Below, in pieces: positions 37,068 through 48,227 of a DNA stretch of 64,000 nt. Every line of letters starts with the position of its first letter. Within the stretch, counting starts at the first letter, position 1. The position numbers and the translations under genes were made by a program. Source of the DNA: Pyxicephalus adspersus (Eukaryota; Chordata; Amphibia; Anura; Pyxicephalidae); NCBI RefSeq assembly GCF_032062135.1, contig NC_092861.1, forward strand, positions 62,241,027 through 62,305,026, written 5' to 3'. Below the pieces are notes generated by a model. That model was given only the letters and a program-made list of their open reading frames with translations, ran no database searches and had not been told where the DNA came from.

Positions 37068-37908
37068 GTGAGGGATCTTTCTGCTAATTATATCCTTTTA
37101 AAAGCTCAATTTGTTTATGACAATGCAGACAAATGAAATGTTCCATAAAATAAAACCAACCCTAAATTTTAATTTATTAAAAATAAGATACAAATAAACA
37201 GTTTTCTATGATCTATCCATGTTCTTTGCAGTTTACATGGTTATATTGGTATATTTGGGTGTAAGTATCTGAGGCTTTGAGGTGGAAACATGCATGATTG
37301 TTGAGGGGTTTATTCACTCTTTGTGACAAGTTGTTTTGCAGATAACATTCTGATCACTGATACAGTATTTGAGTAACTACTCTAAGTACTTGTGTACATA
37401 GAAGATTTGCATGCCTAGAGAAAGCCTTCAGTGTTTTATTATTATTTGGAAAATTCCTCAGACACATTCACTGTTGAAATAAATCAAAGCAAATTTAACA
37501 ACAATTTACAAGCTTGTGTGGGATGAGATATGCATCTAAATACTGAGACCTGAATACCAATTTGCATTTTATGCTATACACAGTACAGTGTCTAGTCCAT
37601 TTATTTATTTTTATAATAAGCTTTAAAATTGTGTGCAATAATAAAATAGGAACATTGCCTATATAGTGAGTTTAGTGTATAGCCAGTTTTTATACAATAC
37701 CCTACACACTGTTTGCCAATCATATTTTTAAATTATGTTCTGCAAGGGATACAATAGATTGCAATGAATTTGGGTATTAGTATATAGTCATGTGAAAGAT
37801 AAAAATATCTGCTTTATTTCTAAAATGTTATATATTTGGTGCCTAAAATTAGGTAGCTACAACCCCGGATGAACAACACATGATATATTACTTGTGTCAT
37901 TATTTATT
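37068..37908. other. AT-rich intron, nothing recognised
   Basis: No repeat boundary or coding feature identified before the element at 37911. Confidence 0.5.
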
Positions 37909-38020
37909 TACCGTATTTTTCGGACTATAAGACGCACTTTTTCTTCCCCAAAACTGGGGGGGAAAAGTGGGTGCGTCTTATACACCGAATACATGTTAAA
38001 TATACCGGTAATTAAAAAAA

Positions 38021-38582
38021 ATCATACTCACCCGATACCGCGATCCCGCGATGCTGTGGGCTTCTTCTTCTCCTCGCTCTCCTCCCGGCTGCAGCGCGTG
38101 TCTCCTTCTCCTCTGAGCGAGGAGAAGCCGGCACACGTGCCCTCGCGATCGGGTAAGCAGGCTGGATCAGCCTGCTTATGGGATCGCTGGGGTATGCGTG
38201 TCGGCTTCTCCTCGCTCAGAGGAGGAGGAGACACGCGCTGCAGCCAGGAGGAGAGCCAGGAGAAGCCGACACCCGTGCCCCCGCGATCTCATAAGCAGGC
38301 TGGATCAGCCTGCTTACGGGATCGCGAGGGCACGGGTGCCGGCTTCTCCTGGCTCTCCTCCCGGCTGCAGCGCGTGTCCCCTCCTCCTCCTCTGAGCGAG
38401 GAGAAGCCGGCACACGTGCCCTCGCGATCGGGTAAGCAGGCTGGATCAGCCTGCTTATGGGATCGCTGGGGTATGCGTGTCGGCTTCTCCTCGCTCAGAG
38501 GAGGAGGAGACACGCGCTGCAGCCAGGAGGAGAGCCAGGAGAAGAAGAAGCCCACAGCATCGCGGTATCGGGTGAGTATGAT
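38021..38582. repeat. 562-bp nested alternating palindrome
   Basis: The outer arms begin ATCATACTCACCCGATACCG and end with its reverse complement at 38582. Inside, the 25-bp hairpin TAAGCAGGCTGGATCAGCCT(GCTTA) occurs three times, at 38154-38178, 38292-38316 and 38433-38457, spaced 138 and 141 bp. Between them the GCTGCAGC-centred arms fold the other way. Segments from 38112 and 38391 are near-identical direct repeats about 150 bp long, offset 279 bp. Confidence 0.95.
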
Positions 38583-38589
38583 TTTTTGG

Positions 38590-38650
38590 CACAGGGTGAT
38601 CAGAAGGGGATACATTGTGTCAATGTATCCCCTTCTCATCACTCTGTGTC
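38590..38650. repeat. Separate hairpin in the right half of the element
   Basis: CACAGGGTGATCAGAAGGGG and ATACATTG pair with CAATGTATCCCCTTC and TCATCACTCTGTG across the 3-nt loop TGT, with a few mismatches. It lies outside the main palindrome and makes the element asymmetric. Confidence 0.92.
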
Positions 38651-38794
38651 ACAGTTAAAGCTTCAGTTAACAATGTCTCAGAGTGATTTTTTAGTATTTT
38701 GTTCAGAATCTTTTTTTTCTAGGTTTTTCTCCTTTAAAATTGGGTGCGTCTTATAGGCCGGAGCGTCTTATAGTCTGAAAAATACGGTAACTAA

Positions 38795-38975
38795 GATTAT
38801 GTACACACCAAAGACTAAAAGATGCACAAACGAGCGATGTACATACAGTGCTGTTCTGCTCTATGGAGAGGGGAGGGGGGCGAACAAGCGAGTGGCCACA
38901 CGATGTGCTCTCTCCCTTTCACTTGCATTGCATCAGATTCTCATTTGATACTAGAGATTCTACAATAGAATGGCT
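38795..38975 (+). repeat. Interspersed frog-type repeat fragment
   Basis: Starts AAGATTATGTACACACCAAA and contains GGGGCGAACAAGCGAGTGG and CTCTCTCCCTTTCACTTGC, wording I recall from a common anuran repeat. No boundaries with target duplication. Confidence 0.4.
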
Positions 38976-38991
38976 GAAAAAAAAAGAATCA

Positions 38992-39235
38992 ATGTGTTGC
39001 ACTTTCCTTAGTCAAAGTCAAGACCACAACCCCAATGAAATGCTGTGGCAGAACATTAAGAAAGCTGTGTATAAACAAATGCCCACAAAGCTCAATGAAC
39101 TGTAGCAATGTTGTGGGTTACTTTTACATCATTGTAGAACCTGCCAAGGAGAGGATGATGTTTATTAAGTTCTGATATGTAAAATCTTAGAATAGAATGT
39201 GGCTATACTTTCTTTTTAGTTGACTGTACATACAC
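38992..39235 (+). pseudogene. Tc1-like transposase C-terminal relic
   Basis: The plus-strand frame reads SQSQDHNPNEMLWQNIKKAV then YKQMPTKLNEL and a stop at 39103-39105. This is the conserved end of Tc1 transposases (usually SPDLNPIExLWxxLKR), where the E of NPxE is the third catalytic residue of DDE. After the stop, QCC and eroded sequence continue to a possible end near GTTGACTGTACATAC at 39220-39234. It is not the missing end of the 31466 relic, which lies on the other strand 7 kb away. Confidence 0.85.
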
Positions 39236-39240
39236 TTTCC

Positions 39241-39914
39241 AAATATTATTGTATTAAAAAGGGTCGTTAAAAAAGTAATAGAATTGAAAATCAGCATAGC
39301 AACCTAACATCAAATGTATTTGTTATTGTGGGCTGAGTAATATCACTTTCGACTCATAAATAATGCAAATACTTTGTGAATTCTGGTAACAAAGTGCTGG
39401 ACAATATTTTATGTTTTATTTTTTATTTATTTTTTTATATTAAATGTTTATAAGTTTTCCTTTACAATAAGAAAACTCTGCAGCTGAAATACTGAACTAA
39501 CAAAACATGTTTTCAGTAATTCTGCCTTTTCTGACATTTCCTAATTATCTAATTTTACAATATGTAATTAAAGAGCATTACAGATTTGCAGAATACACAT
39601 TTCTGAAAATACTGATTTGCAGTTTTTATTTGCACAGTTGTGTTAACTTTCTAAATTTCTAAAAGCATTTATACCTAATGTTCCTATATTTATAGATATA
39701 GTACACTCATTACTTAGGTGGCCTTACAATCTACTCACATTAAAACATGACAGGCACATTATAGGAAAAGAACTTGTCTTACTGATTAACCAAAATTTTC
39801 ACCTGTTTCATATTCATATGAAGTTTTCATTATCTGGGAAGATATAAATATTCATAATCATGAAAAAGGATATTCATGGCATTCAGGAAATTAAAATGCC
39901 ACGTTTACTATCAT
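39241..39914. other. AT-rich intron, nothing recognised
   Basis: Contains long T/A runs around 39415-39440. No repeat boundary or coding seen. Confidence 0.5.
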
Positions 39915-40140
39915 TAAGTGCTGTCAAGTCATAGTCGACTTCTGGTGATCCTGTGGATAGTGTTTCTCCATTGTCCAGTCCTGCATGCAATGTTTATCCA
40001 GTCCCACTTCAGTTTGGGTCATAAGTGTTTACAATGACAAGCTCATACTTTTTCAGTCCATACCCATTCACTTTATTACTGGTTGCTTTTACTCACAATT
40101 CAATCCTTTGAAGTGCTTAGAACACTGTATCATTGAATAG
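39915..40140 (+). repeat. Possible ancient tetrapod interspersed repeat
   Basis: Begins GTGCTGTCAAGTCATAGTCG followed by ACTTCTGGTGATCCTGTG, resembling a phrase (GTGCTGTCAAGTC...GACTTATGGCGACCC) that I recall from repeats in reptiles and birds. Class not assigned. Confidence 0.4.
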
Positions 40141-41465
40141 TACTGTAGTTTGTATTGGGACTATAAAACTTCAAAACATCCATTTGGTTTGGTTCTACTA
40201 AAACAAGGTAACTTGGTCAGCCGCTGCCCATTATGTAACAATAGGAACCACCAGCCAATGGAAAAATCTGTTCTTCTTGACTACAGGCTTGCAGTCCTAA
40301 TATTTGTACTACTTACAAGCTTGCATTTAATATAAATGCATATTATACCTTATAATATACCTATAAGCCAGGTAGTGTTCCCTGAAAGCCTTTTACTGTA
40401 CGCAGCGGGCAGTATTTTTGTTTAAAAGACATAAAGGGATAAATAAAATAAAAATGGGGTAATGTTACTAAGACTTTGCATAAAAGTTTTGTTAACCAGC
40501 TTGTGCTATGAGTTGTGTCATTAAATCTTATTTAGTGGATCTGTGCTTTCTAAATAATACTTGTGCTTCTCCTTTATGGTGCAGTTATCAGTCATCATAT
40601 CACCAGTCATTAAGGTAGAAGTGAGTGGAATCTAGTTTGAAGAAGTGAACAATGGCAACAAGATCAAGTACATGGAGGCCACAGGCAAAACTGCTGACTA
40701 ACCATTTACCTTTGAAATATTTTTTGCACAGCTTCAGCATATTGGTAATGTCTTAGAAAAAGCAAAAAAATATAACATTTTCTCTATACAAAACTATCTT
40801 TAAACTAAACATTGAAAAAGAACAACTTGCATGTGTGACAACCACATAATTCAACCAGAGTGACATAAATTATTCTAATATTAATCCTAATAAACATAAA
40901 GTACCCTTTGTCTTCATGGTACTGCCCAGGATAAACATTATTTCTCTTTGGAAAGGTAAAATGACAATATGTTTCCTTAAAAGAAATGTATTTACTAATG
41001 ACATGTATTGTCTGCCAATACTGGTAATATTATCACTACATTACTTGATTGAGCAAGCACTTTTTCTACCTAATTGTTATCATGCTGTTACCTGTCTAAA
41101 TGGTACAAATCTAGTTCACACTGGTCATATGAATCCAGTTGTTAAATATTTCTTGGTTTTAAGGAGATTTAGGAGTTAATGAATTGCAAATACTGACATA
41201 CAACAGTACTCCCTAAAAAAAGTTGAGGACCTATTACAGGTCATGGTTTCCATACTTCTGTGCCACCAAGGCTAAACTGAGACTAAATCTTCTATAGACC
41301 ACCTACTTTCCTGGCCATCCATCATGTGCTTCCCCACAACACAAACACCATACAGCACCTAATGAATTTATCCAAGACTTTCAATAGTATAACAATAGCA
41401 AAACCATGATCATATTTACAAAAGCTGAATCAAAACAGAACCACAAAGGATCACAACAAGTAATG
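40141..41465. other. AT-rich intron, nothing recognised
   Basis: The plus-strand frame at 40916-41179 was examined and has no recognisable domain. No element boundaries. Confidence 0.5.
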
Positions 41466-41780
41466 TCTCTGTAAAGATAGCATACGTATTCTACTGACAT
41501 AATCAAAAATCTCCGCAGATACACAATCAATACCATACTGACACAACCATCAGCAGAGACACAATTGGTACCTGAAACTTGCCTGCAAAGACACAATTAC
41601 CATGCTGACACACACAAAAATCTCTTCAGACACACGATCAATACCATGCTGACACAACTAGAAAAACATCAACCGGGACAACTGAAACATGTCTGCAGAG
41701 ACACAATAATTACTGTACTGACACAACCAGATACAGAAGAAGTATCATACAAACACACCAGACATGTCTCAGTAGCAAAA
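41466..41780 (+). repeat. Diverged minisatellite, higher-order period about 112 bp
   Basis: CTGACAcAACCAAAAATCT-type units begin at 41494, 41605 and 41718, i.e. 111 and 113 bp apart. Each unit contains sub-repeats built on CAGAGACACAAT and CATACTGACACAAC. A further partial unit precedes 41494. Units differ by substitutions and small indels, so the array is old. The open frames across it are repeat artefacts. Confidence 0.85.
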
Positions 41781-42459
41781 GAATAATTGTTATGTATTTA
41801 CTTGATAATTAAATTCTACCACATGGTGTTGATATCATAATGTTAGGTACTTTAAAAAATAACATGTTTGCTTGCCATAATGACTTTTCAGAAATGTTAC
41901 TGGAACAAATAGTTGTTCTTCAGATTCTTGGAATGACTTGATGTGGAACGTAGAGACAATTAGTCTTCATGTTCTACAGTGAGGTTCTTGGGAGTCTGGA
42001 GGTCAGTCAAGCTAAAGTTTTCCAAAATTGCAAAAATGTTTGCACTGGCAGTTTCAGAGTAATTAAAAGCATTGTTTTTTTAATAAATGGCTAGATACTT
42101 AAATCTTCGGCTAGTCTAGAAATTTCTAGGTGTACCATTTACTCTTGTTACATTTACTTTTGTTACCTTTTAATCCCAAATAACTCAAAACTATACCTGT
42201 AAGCAGAGATCTTTGTTTCCTTATCAAGTATAATAAGTTTATGTAGGGTTTGTGGCACAGAGTGCACTGTCAAAGAGGTTGGGGAAAAGAGGTTCACTTG
42301 GAAAAGCATAGTTACTGTGTGAGTAACTTTATTAGCTGTGACTATAATGGGTGCATGGTTTGATCTAATTACCTAACAATAAGTTATCTATCAATAAACA
42401 ACAGTGGCAAGAAGGGGTGCAGTACAAAATGGGCTTAGCAAAACAACTACCCTTTAGGA

Positions 42460-42633
42460 CAGTGTTTCTCAACCAGAGGTTTCTAGGGGTTCCTTGAGCA
42501 AATAGCAGTTTGTGACTGTCAGTTCATTTTATTTGACACCGGTAATGTATTTGGTTATTTGTAAGGGTGACATTCTTCCCACTGGCCAACAAAGTAGGCA
42601 TGTAGCCCATGTTAAAAAAGGTTAAAAACACTG
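42460..42633. mobile_element. hAT MITE, 174 bp
   Basis: The ends are CAGTGTTTCTCAACC and GGTTAAAAACACTG. Flanking 8-mers are CTTTAGGA (42452-42459) and CTTTAGGT (42634-42641), seven of eight matching. Ends and duplication length are those of Charlie-like hAT elements. Confidence 0.92.
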
Positions 42634-42641
42634 CTTTAGGT

Positions 42642-44971
42642 GAAAATCTAGCCCTCTGTGCAGCCAATAAACAAACAAAGATTAAGATGATAATATTGAA
42701 GTTAGAGTCAAAGTTAGTCAGGGTACCCTGAGGAAACTCACACAGAACAGGGTTGCCAACAGTATATTAAAAATATGGCTGGTACGTGAAAATAAATTAA
42801 ATTCAGACAAGTATACTGTCTTTTTAAATATATAACAGTGACCATAAAATGACCACAATTATTGCTAACACCCTTCATCCACTGCAAACAACTATATTTG
42901 CAGATATTGACCATGATATGCCTGGCTGCATTCATGAAGTTACATGTGATGCATTGGTTGTGTTAACTGGGCCCCTTCTTTGTTTTTGATTCTTGAGGCT
43001 GTGGAGTCTGATTTGAAAGCTTTTATTGTGCAGCCTAAATTGAAGTCACCCAAAAAGTATCAAATTTGAATCCACTGACCTTGATTTAATGGATGGACAT
43101 GTTTGTGAAATTAGCTTCCCAGTCAACCACAATAAAATCATATTGCAACCCTCGGAATTAGTTTACCTTTTTATTACCCGCCATGCATTTTGCTTAAATT
43201 TTAGTACTCTCATAAAATTATACCCTTTTCACAAAAATGTTGCTGAAAGTAAACATTCACTCATCACTATCTTGATGCCTGCTAACTAAGTGTTACGTAA
43301 TAAAACAATTACACCACTGCACAATTTTACTTCTATGTAATTACAAAGTATGCCTAACATATTTACAGTGATTTGTGAGCAGACACAATAGACAAAACAA
43401 CTATTAACACTATTTCAGTAATACTACATATCCTAATCTGCTTTTATCTGACCCCTATAAACATTTATAAATTAACTGATAAACAACATCATCCTGTTGG
43501 ATAAAACCTGCCTAAACACCTGAATTACATTTGGCATTTTATTCATGTTTTCTGTATGAGATCCAACATTAATAAGTTCATTTTCATGCAGTAGGATCAC
43601 TTGGCCTGATTTAGGTACCATTAATATAATAATAAATGAAGATCAGCAGAGCATAGAAAACAAAGTGTTTTTTTACTACTGTATTCAAGATTTTTTTCAT
43701 TTTGAAGGTTCCACAAAACCTAATGGCATCAAACATGTCTTTACCTGAACACAACCTAACCATTAATCATGTAACGTAGTTCCATGCAGTAATGAAGACT
43801 ATCCCATCTTCCTAAATTATAAAAACGTAAGTAATTAGGTTATAATATTAACAACAAGTAAAGGAAAATGTAGTGTATTTTTTATTTGTATTTATGTTTT
43901 AGTTGTTTGATGTATGCATGGCATGGGAATAGGATAACGTATAGTGTACACCATATCCACATGCACTACTTCTAATAATGTAAACGTTAGAGATAAATTG
44001 AAGTAAGCCTATTTGTAGTCCAAATCAGGAGAGAAGTAAAGTATGCAACCATGGCTTCCTCCATCCAAGAAAACTAAAAAAAGTGTACAGGAGAATCAAT
44101 AAACCCGTAGAAATGATTTTTACCAGCCATCTCAATGTTCACAGTCAAATATGATGCCATCGGAACAGGACAGCATATGGAAATAAATAATTTGATAATC
44201 GTCACAATAGAAGCACAATTTACCTCGAGTGAGATTGGGGCATCTTTATGGTCACAAAGGCGTACAAATTCAGCAGGGACATTATTAATTATGAGGTTGA
44301 TAGAATCATATTGGGGGGAAAATACCAGGCATAGATGCTATCCCTGAAGAAAATCCTAATCACTTGCTGTTTAACTACAGAACCTTCATGTACTGTGGGA
44401 TTTCACCTAATCTTCAGTGACCTAAAACATATTAAAGTAGTTTACACCTGCATTTGAAGCATGTCAGGCACTTTTATTTGTCAAATATGACAGTGGGGAC
44501 TTCTGTGTAAAAATAAAGAAAGTTTAGAAGTTACTCCTGCCAAAGAGACTGGCACAGTGTTTAGACACAATAGACGGGTACAAACGAATCTCTGTACTGG
44601 CACATTAATAGTTTTGTATCCACTCATGTTTCATTGGCAGATAAAAAGGATCTACAAATGAATAACAGTAATAATGTCAGTTACAGCAAATATTACTGTG
44701 CTTTTTTAACCTCTTTTTAACCCTAAGATTATCCCAAACAGACCTAATTATTCGCTCTTCATCATTAATCTTTCCAGCACTGCATTAAAAAAGAACAATT
44801 GAAAAAAATATATATATTAAATTTGTAACTTATTACAAATATTTCATTTACTTTCTTTTTTGCATTTGAAACTACCTTTGCCTATTGTTTTGCTTGCCTT
44901 TAGCAATATACCAAAAATTTTCTAGGCAGTTATCTGTGTGGATTTTACCCCAGAATATAAACACACAGGAC
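42642..44971. other. AT-rich intron, nothing recognised
   Basis: No recognisable exon, repeat or tandem array; frames on either strand are short and featureless. Confidence 0.5.
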
Positions 44972-44974
44972 ATT

Positions 44975-45081
44975 GGACCTGACTTATAAAAGCTCTCCAA
45001 GACTGGAGAAGATAGCACCTGGGTGATTCAGCATGATAGTCTATCTTCTCTAGACTTGGAAAGCTTTAATAAATCAGAAGC
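44975..45081. mobile_element. Harbinger-like foldback MITE, internally deleted copy
   Basis: 107 bp from GGACCTGACTTATAAAAGC to AAATCAGAAGC, keeping the terminal arms (AGCTCTCCAAGACTGGAGAA and its counterpart) but losing the central block and inner arms. A perfect ATT trinucleotide flanks both sides (44972-44974, 45082-45084). Confidence 0.85.
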
Positions 45082-45084
45082 ATT

Positions 45085-46230
45085 GTGTTGGACGCTGTCA
45101 CCCTTGTTGTATGTGCTTTAAAGTTTTATTGAAAAAAAAAAAAAAAAGATAGTGGGGTGCAGCTAACTTTGTTGACCAAGAAGATGATGACGGCCTGGCA
45201 CTTGCTGCTAGTCTTGACGGCATTGAGTTCTGCAGCGCTCTTTGATACTTGCAGGAAAATAATGAGTTAAGTTATCCTTTTTTCCTCTCCTTCACTTTCT
45301 GTCACTATAACAACATTTGCCATTCACACAGACATATAATTAATTCCATTTCATGCAACGGCAAGTTACAGTGAATCATCCTTCTCTTTTCTCCTTCCAT
45401 GTGTTCAGTACTGCCACAGCTCTCATGGCTGCATTCAAGAAAGCGTGTTATTGATATTACAGGAGACCAGGTTATACTCCAAATTATCCTTACTGATCCC
45501 TAGAGTTCCAAGCCAATATGGTTTTCACTGTAGCAGATCATGCACCGCTAAGAGAGGCTTCATGGCATGTGTATTCATGCAGCTCCCTTGTTATGGTAAT
45601 GCATTTGAAAATATAATGTCTTCTAGTATAAAAAGATTTACAATAGTGGCAGTGAACTTATTTTAGATGTATGCTCTTCTGTACATTTGACTGTCCATCT
45701 GTATTCAAATACAGGACATATTTTATGAAGCACGGTGTGTCGTGCAGCCTAGATGTAAAAAGTGTGGTTAGATTTTGTCACTAGTGCCTTGTGCTGTACG
45801 AGAACAATTCCATCATATTTACACACAAGTATCTGATTTCCTTTACACAAATATAAAGCAGCAAGTCGTGGAAAAAGCCCAAATGTTTTTGCCGTTTAAA
45901 CCAACTTTTAAAGTGGAAGTACAGTCTGTCAAAAAAAATCTGCCTCACTACTACTTATTCAACATATAGTTTGAATTATTAAACATTTTTCAATAAAAAT
46001 CACAGCTTCTTATTTCACAGTACAAAAGTGCTAGGAGCAGTGATGTTGCATGGTTAGGTGTTCTGAAGAAGAGATGCAGAAGTAAGAAATAATTTACTTT
46101 CAATTAATACTTTTTTTTTTTTTGCAAACCCCAAGTATATTTGATGCGGAGACTTATCTATAAAATTACAATAGGTCCAACAACATAGCAAACTGATATT
46201 TTTATCAACTACTTGCCAGTAAATCCTTTT
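45085..46230. other. Intron with poly-A run and two minor open frames
   Basis: An A-run lies at about 45131-45147. A 28-codon frame at 45184-45270 (starting MMTAWHLLLVLTALSSAA) looks like a signal peptide but has no donor site or continuation. A 64-codon frame at 45775-45969 was not recognised. Neither is called as a gene. Confidence 0.5.
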
Positions 46231-46661
46231 TTAACCTCCCTAGCGGAAAAAAGTTGCTACAAATGGTAACCCCGAGTCACTCTCGGGGTTGGAACACCTA
46301 GGGAAGGTTAGAAAATAGAGCGCTTACCTAATACGCCGGGGTCCCGCGCCGTCCAGCGCCGCAATCCATTTCTGCTTTCTTCTTCCTGCTTCTTCATCCG
46401 ATGAGTCACAGAGGGAGTTCCTGGTGACGTCAGTGCGTGTGCACGTCCCGGCTGGGCGGGGCGGGAAATTCAAAATCCATTTGTATTGCATTCAATACAA
46501 AATAACTGTATTGAATGCAATATATTGGATTTTTAAAATCCAATATATAAAAAAGCAAAGTGTAAAAGCATTACATTGTTTTCAAGAACATTTTTTTTTA
46601 CAGTATATATAATAGTATGAGTAAAATATGTATTTATTTTTAGGTAATTTTTTTTTAATTA

Positions 46662-46714
<53 letters not shown>

Positions 46715-46875
46715 TTTTTTAATTTATTCAATTTATTGTTTTTAAATGATTTTGTGATTCAATCGTTATTATACTCATACTATTATATTATACTGTAAAA
46801 TACATTTTCATGAAAAACAATATACCACTTTTAGACATATAAAACCGGAAAGAAATGAACCGCTAGGGAGGTTAA
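46231..46875 (+). mobile_element. piggyBac-like nonautonomous element, copy 2 (best preserved)
   Basis: TTAACCTCCCTAGCGG at the left and its exact reverse complement at the right give a perfect 16-bp pair including the TTAA. Inside: a subterminal hairpin CCCCGAGTCACTCTCGGGG near 46272; a CpG-rich segment at 46320-46470; perfect hairpins at 46486-46520 (13-bp arms) and 46521-46547 (13-bp arms, 1-nt loop); then a (TA)n tract at 46667-46712. No transposase. The perfect ends and many retained CpGs suggest a relatively recent insertion. Confidence 0.93.
46402..46465 (+). promoter_or_regulatory. AP-1, CRE and GC-box cluster inside the piggyBac-like element
   Basis: TGAGTCA (46402-46408) is a consensus AP-1 site. 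TGACGTCA (46425-46432) is a perfect palindromic CRE. GGGCGGGGCGGG (46454-46465) matches a GC box. All lie within 64 bp of CpG-rich sequence. The sites are seen; function is inferred only. Confidence 0.4.
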
Positions 46876-48224
46876 TTCAGTAGTAAATCTTTGCTGAAAC
46901 AACAAAGGTGATCAGATCATAATCATCTCTATATGATTTTATTCTGGTAACCTGTTTGGTATCTATTTTACATTAGAAGATACACATACCCTAACACTGT
47001 GTAATAATATCTGTTTATCTAAAGAAGTATACTTAACATCCATACAATACTCATATGTCAGACACACCTCTGTTAGGCATATGGCAGCTCTTTCCCTGTC
47101 TAATTTACTCTTTTACCTAAAGCACTGCCACACTCTTCACACATGCATAGTTTCCACTAATGTATTGTACCCAAGAGGCATGACACACACACACACACAT
47201 GTCCACTGAGGTATGCTGTAATGTAGGGCAGTGCATTCACCTTGTATTACCTTTGGTTTACAAAACGCATGCCTATATCACATGGCTTAGTATCATACAG
47301 AATAGAAATACTGAGCATAAGGTCCTTGGTGCTACATAAAAGAAAGATGAATGGATTTGGATCTCTTCCCATAACTTTATAAAATATATCAGAATCTGAC
47401 ATTTCCACACAACACTTTATATTCACATGATATTTTAACAAACACAGTGAAAAGTTTATTCATTGATGTATGTTAAAATTGTAATAAATGATTACATTAT
47501 TTATGTATTTATTTGCATTTATACTATACTATGTTATTTGCATAGCTTTATAAAACCTGCTTTTTTATACTTTCTTTCTTGCAAGTTTTAATATCAAACA
47601 CGGAGTTCATGAAGTTATCCTCAAATCAGAAGAGGGAGAGTATAGGAAGTGGGTAAATTATTTGACTTTAAAATCTAAGTTTTTGTGACCATTTTATTGT
47701 ACTTGCATGCTGTACCATAGCTTCTGTGAAGGAACTGTTACGGTGTGCTTAAGTAAAAAAATTGCTCCAGTAAAAGTTAGAATGCCCTTTTGCCTTTCTT
47801 TACTTCTTTTCATCCTTCAAACTATATACAGCTGCAAAAGTATTTCTGAAGATAGCTATCACTAAAAAAAGTTATTGGTCCGAAATGTCAATTTTAGGTT
47901 GTATAAGCCACATAAAGCCCTAAAGAATGAGAATAAGTGAACCCTTGAAATATGCTGGAATTTTTTAAATTGTAAAATGTTGGAGAAAAGTAAAGGCACT
48001 TTCTCACTTTAAGACAACCTAGCATATATGTATTAGTATTTCCTGTTGAATGGTTAGTACTGAATAGAAATCAGCTGTTAAAACTCCTGTTAAATAGGAG
48101 ACACTAGAAAAATCCAGCACTCCATGAACAGCTCACCCTAACAAGGTAGAGACTGGAGTAAAAAATACAACAAAGAGCTTTGCCAGGCTTGTTTCCTGGA
48201 AGAACCTTGTACCTTTGGTGATGC
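46876..48224. repeat. AT-rich intron with a short CA run
   Basis: (AC)7 or so at about 47186-47199. No coding or element boundary seen. Confidence 0.55.
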
Positions 48225-48227
48225 ATT

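Larger units (their letters stand above)
37911..38787. mobile_element. TA-flanked inverted-repeat element with giant internal palindrome
   Basis: The left end is CCGTATTTTTCGGACTATAA continuing GACGCAC. The right end is the reverse complement of CCGTATTTTTCAGACTATAA continuing GACGCTCC. TA dinucleotides sit immediately outside both ends. This terminal wording is widespread in vertebrates; I do not assign it firmly, though TA targets point to Tc1/mariner or a related group. There is no transposase. Long frames on both strands between 37894 and 38658 arise from the palindrome and are not protein genes. Confidence 0.85.

Noticed and set aside
37894..38658. A 254-codon plus-strand frame and 117-codon minus-strand frame
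   Set aside because: They arise from GC-rich palindromic repeat sequence. The same peptide phrases (SACLWDRWGMRVGFSSLRG) recur because the DNA repeats, and both strands are open. No domain.
45775..45969. 64-codon frame with protein-like wording (VREQFHHIYTQVSDFLYT)
   Set aside because: No homology recalled, no splice sites or neighbours supporting a gene; length is within chance for this window.
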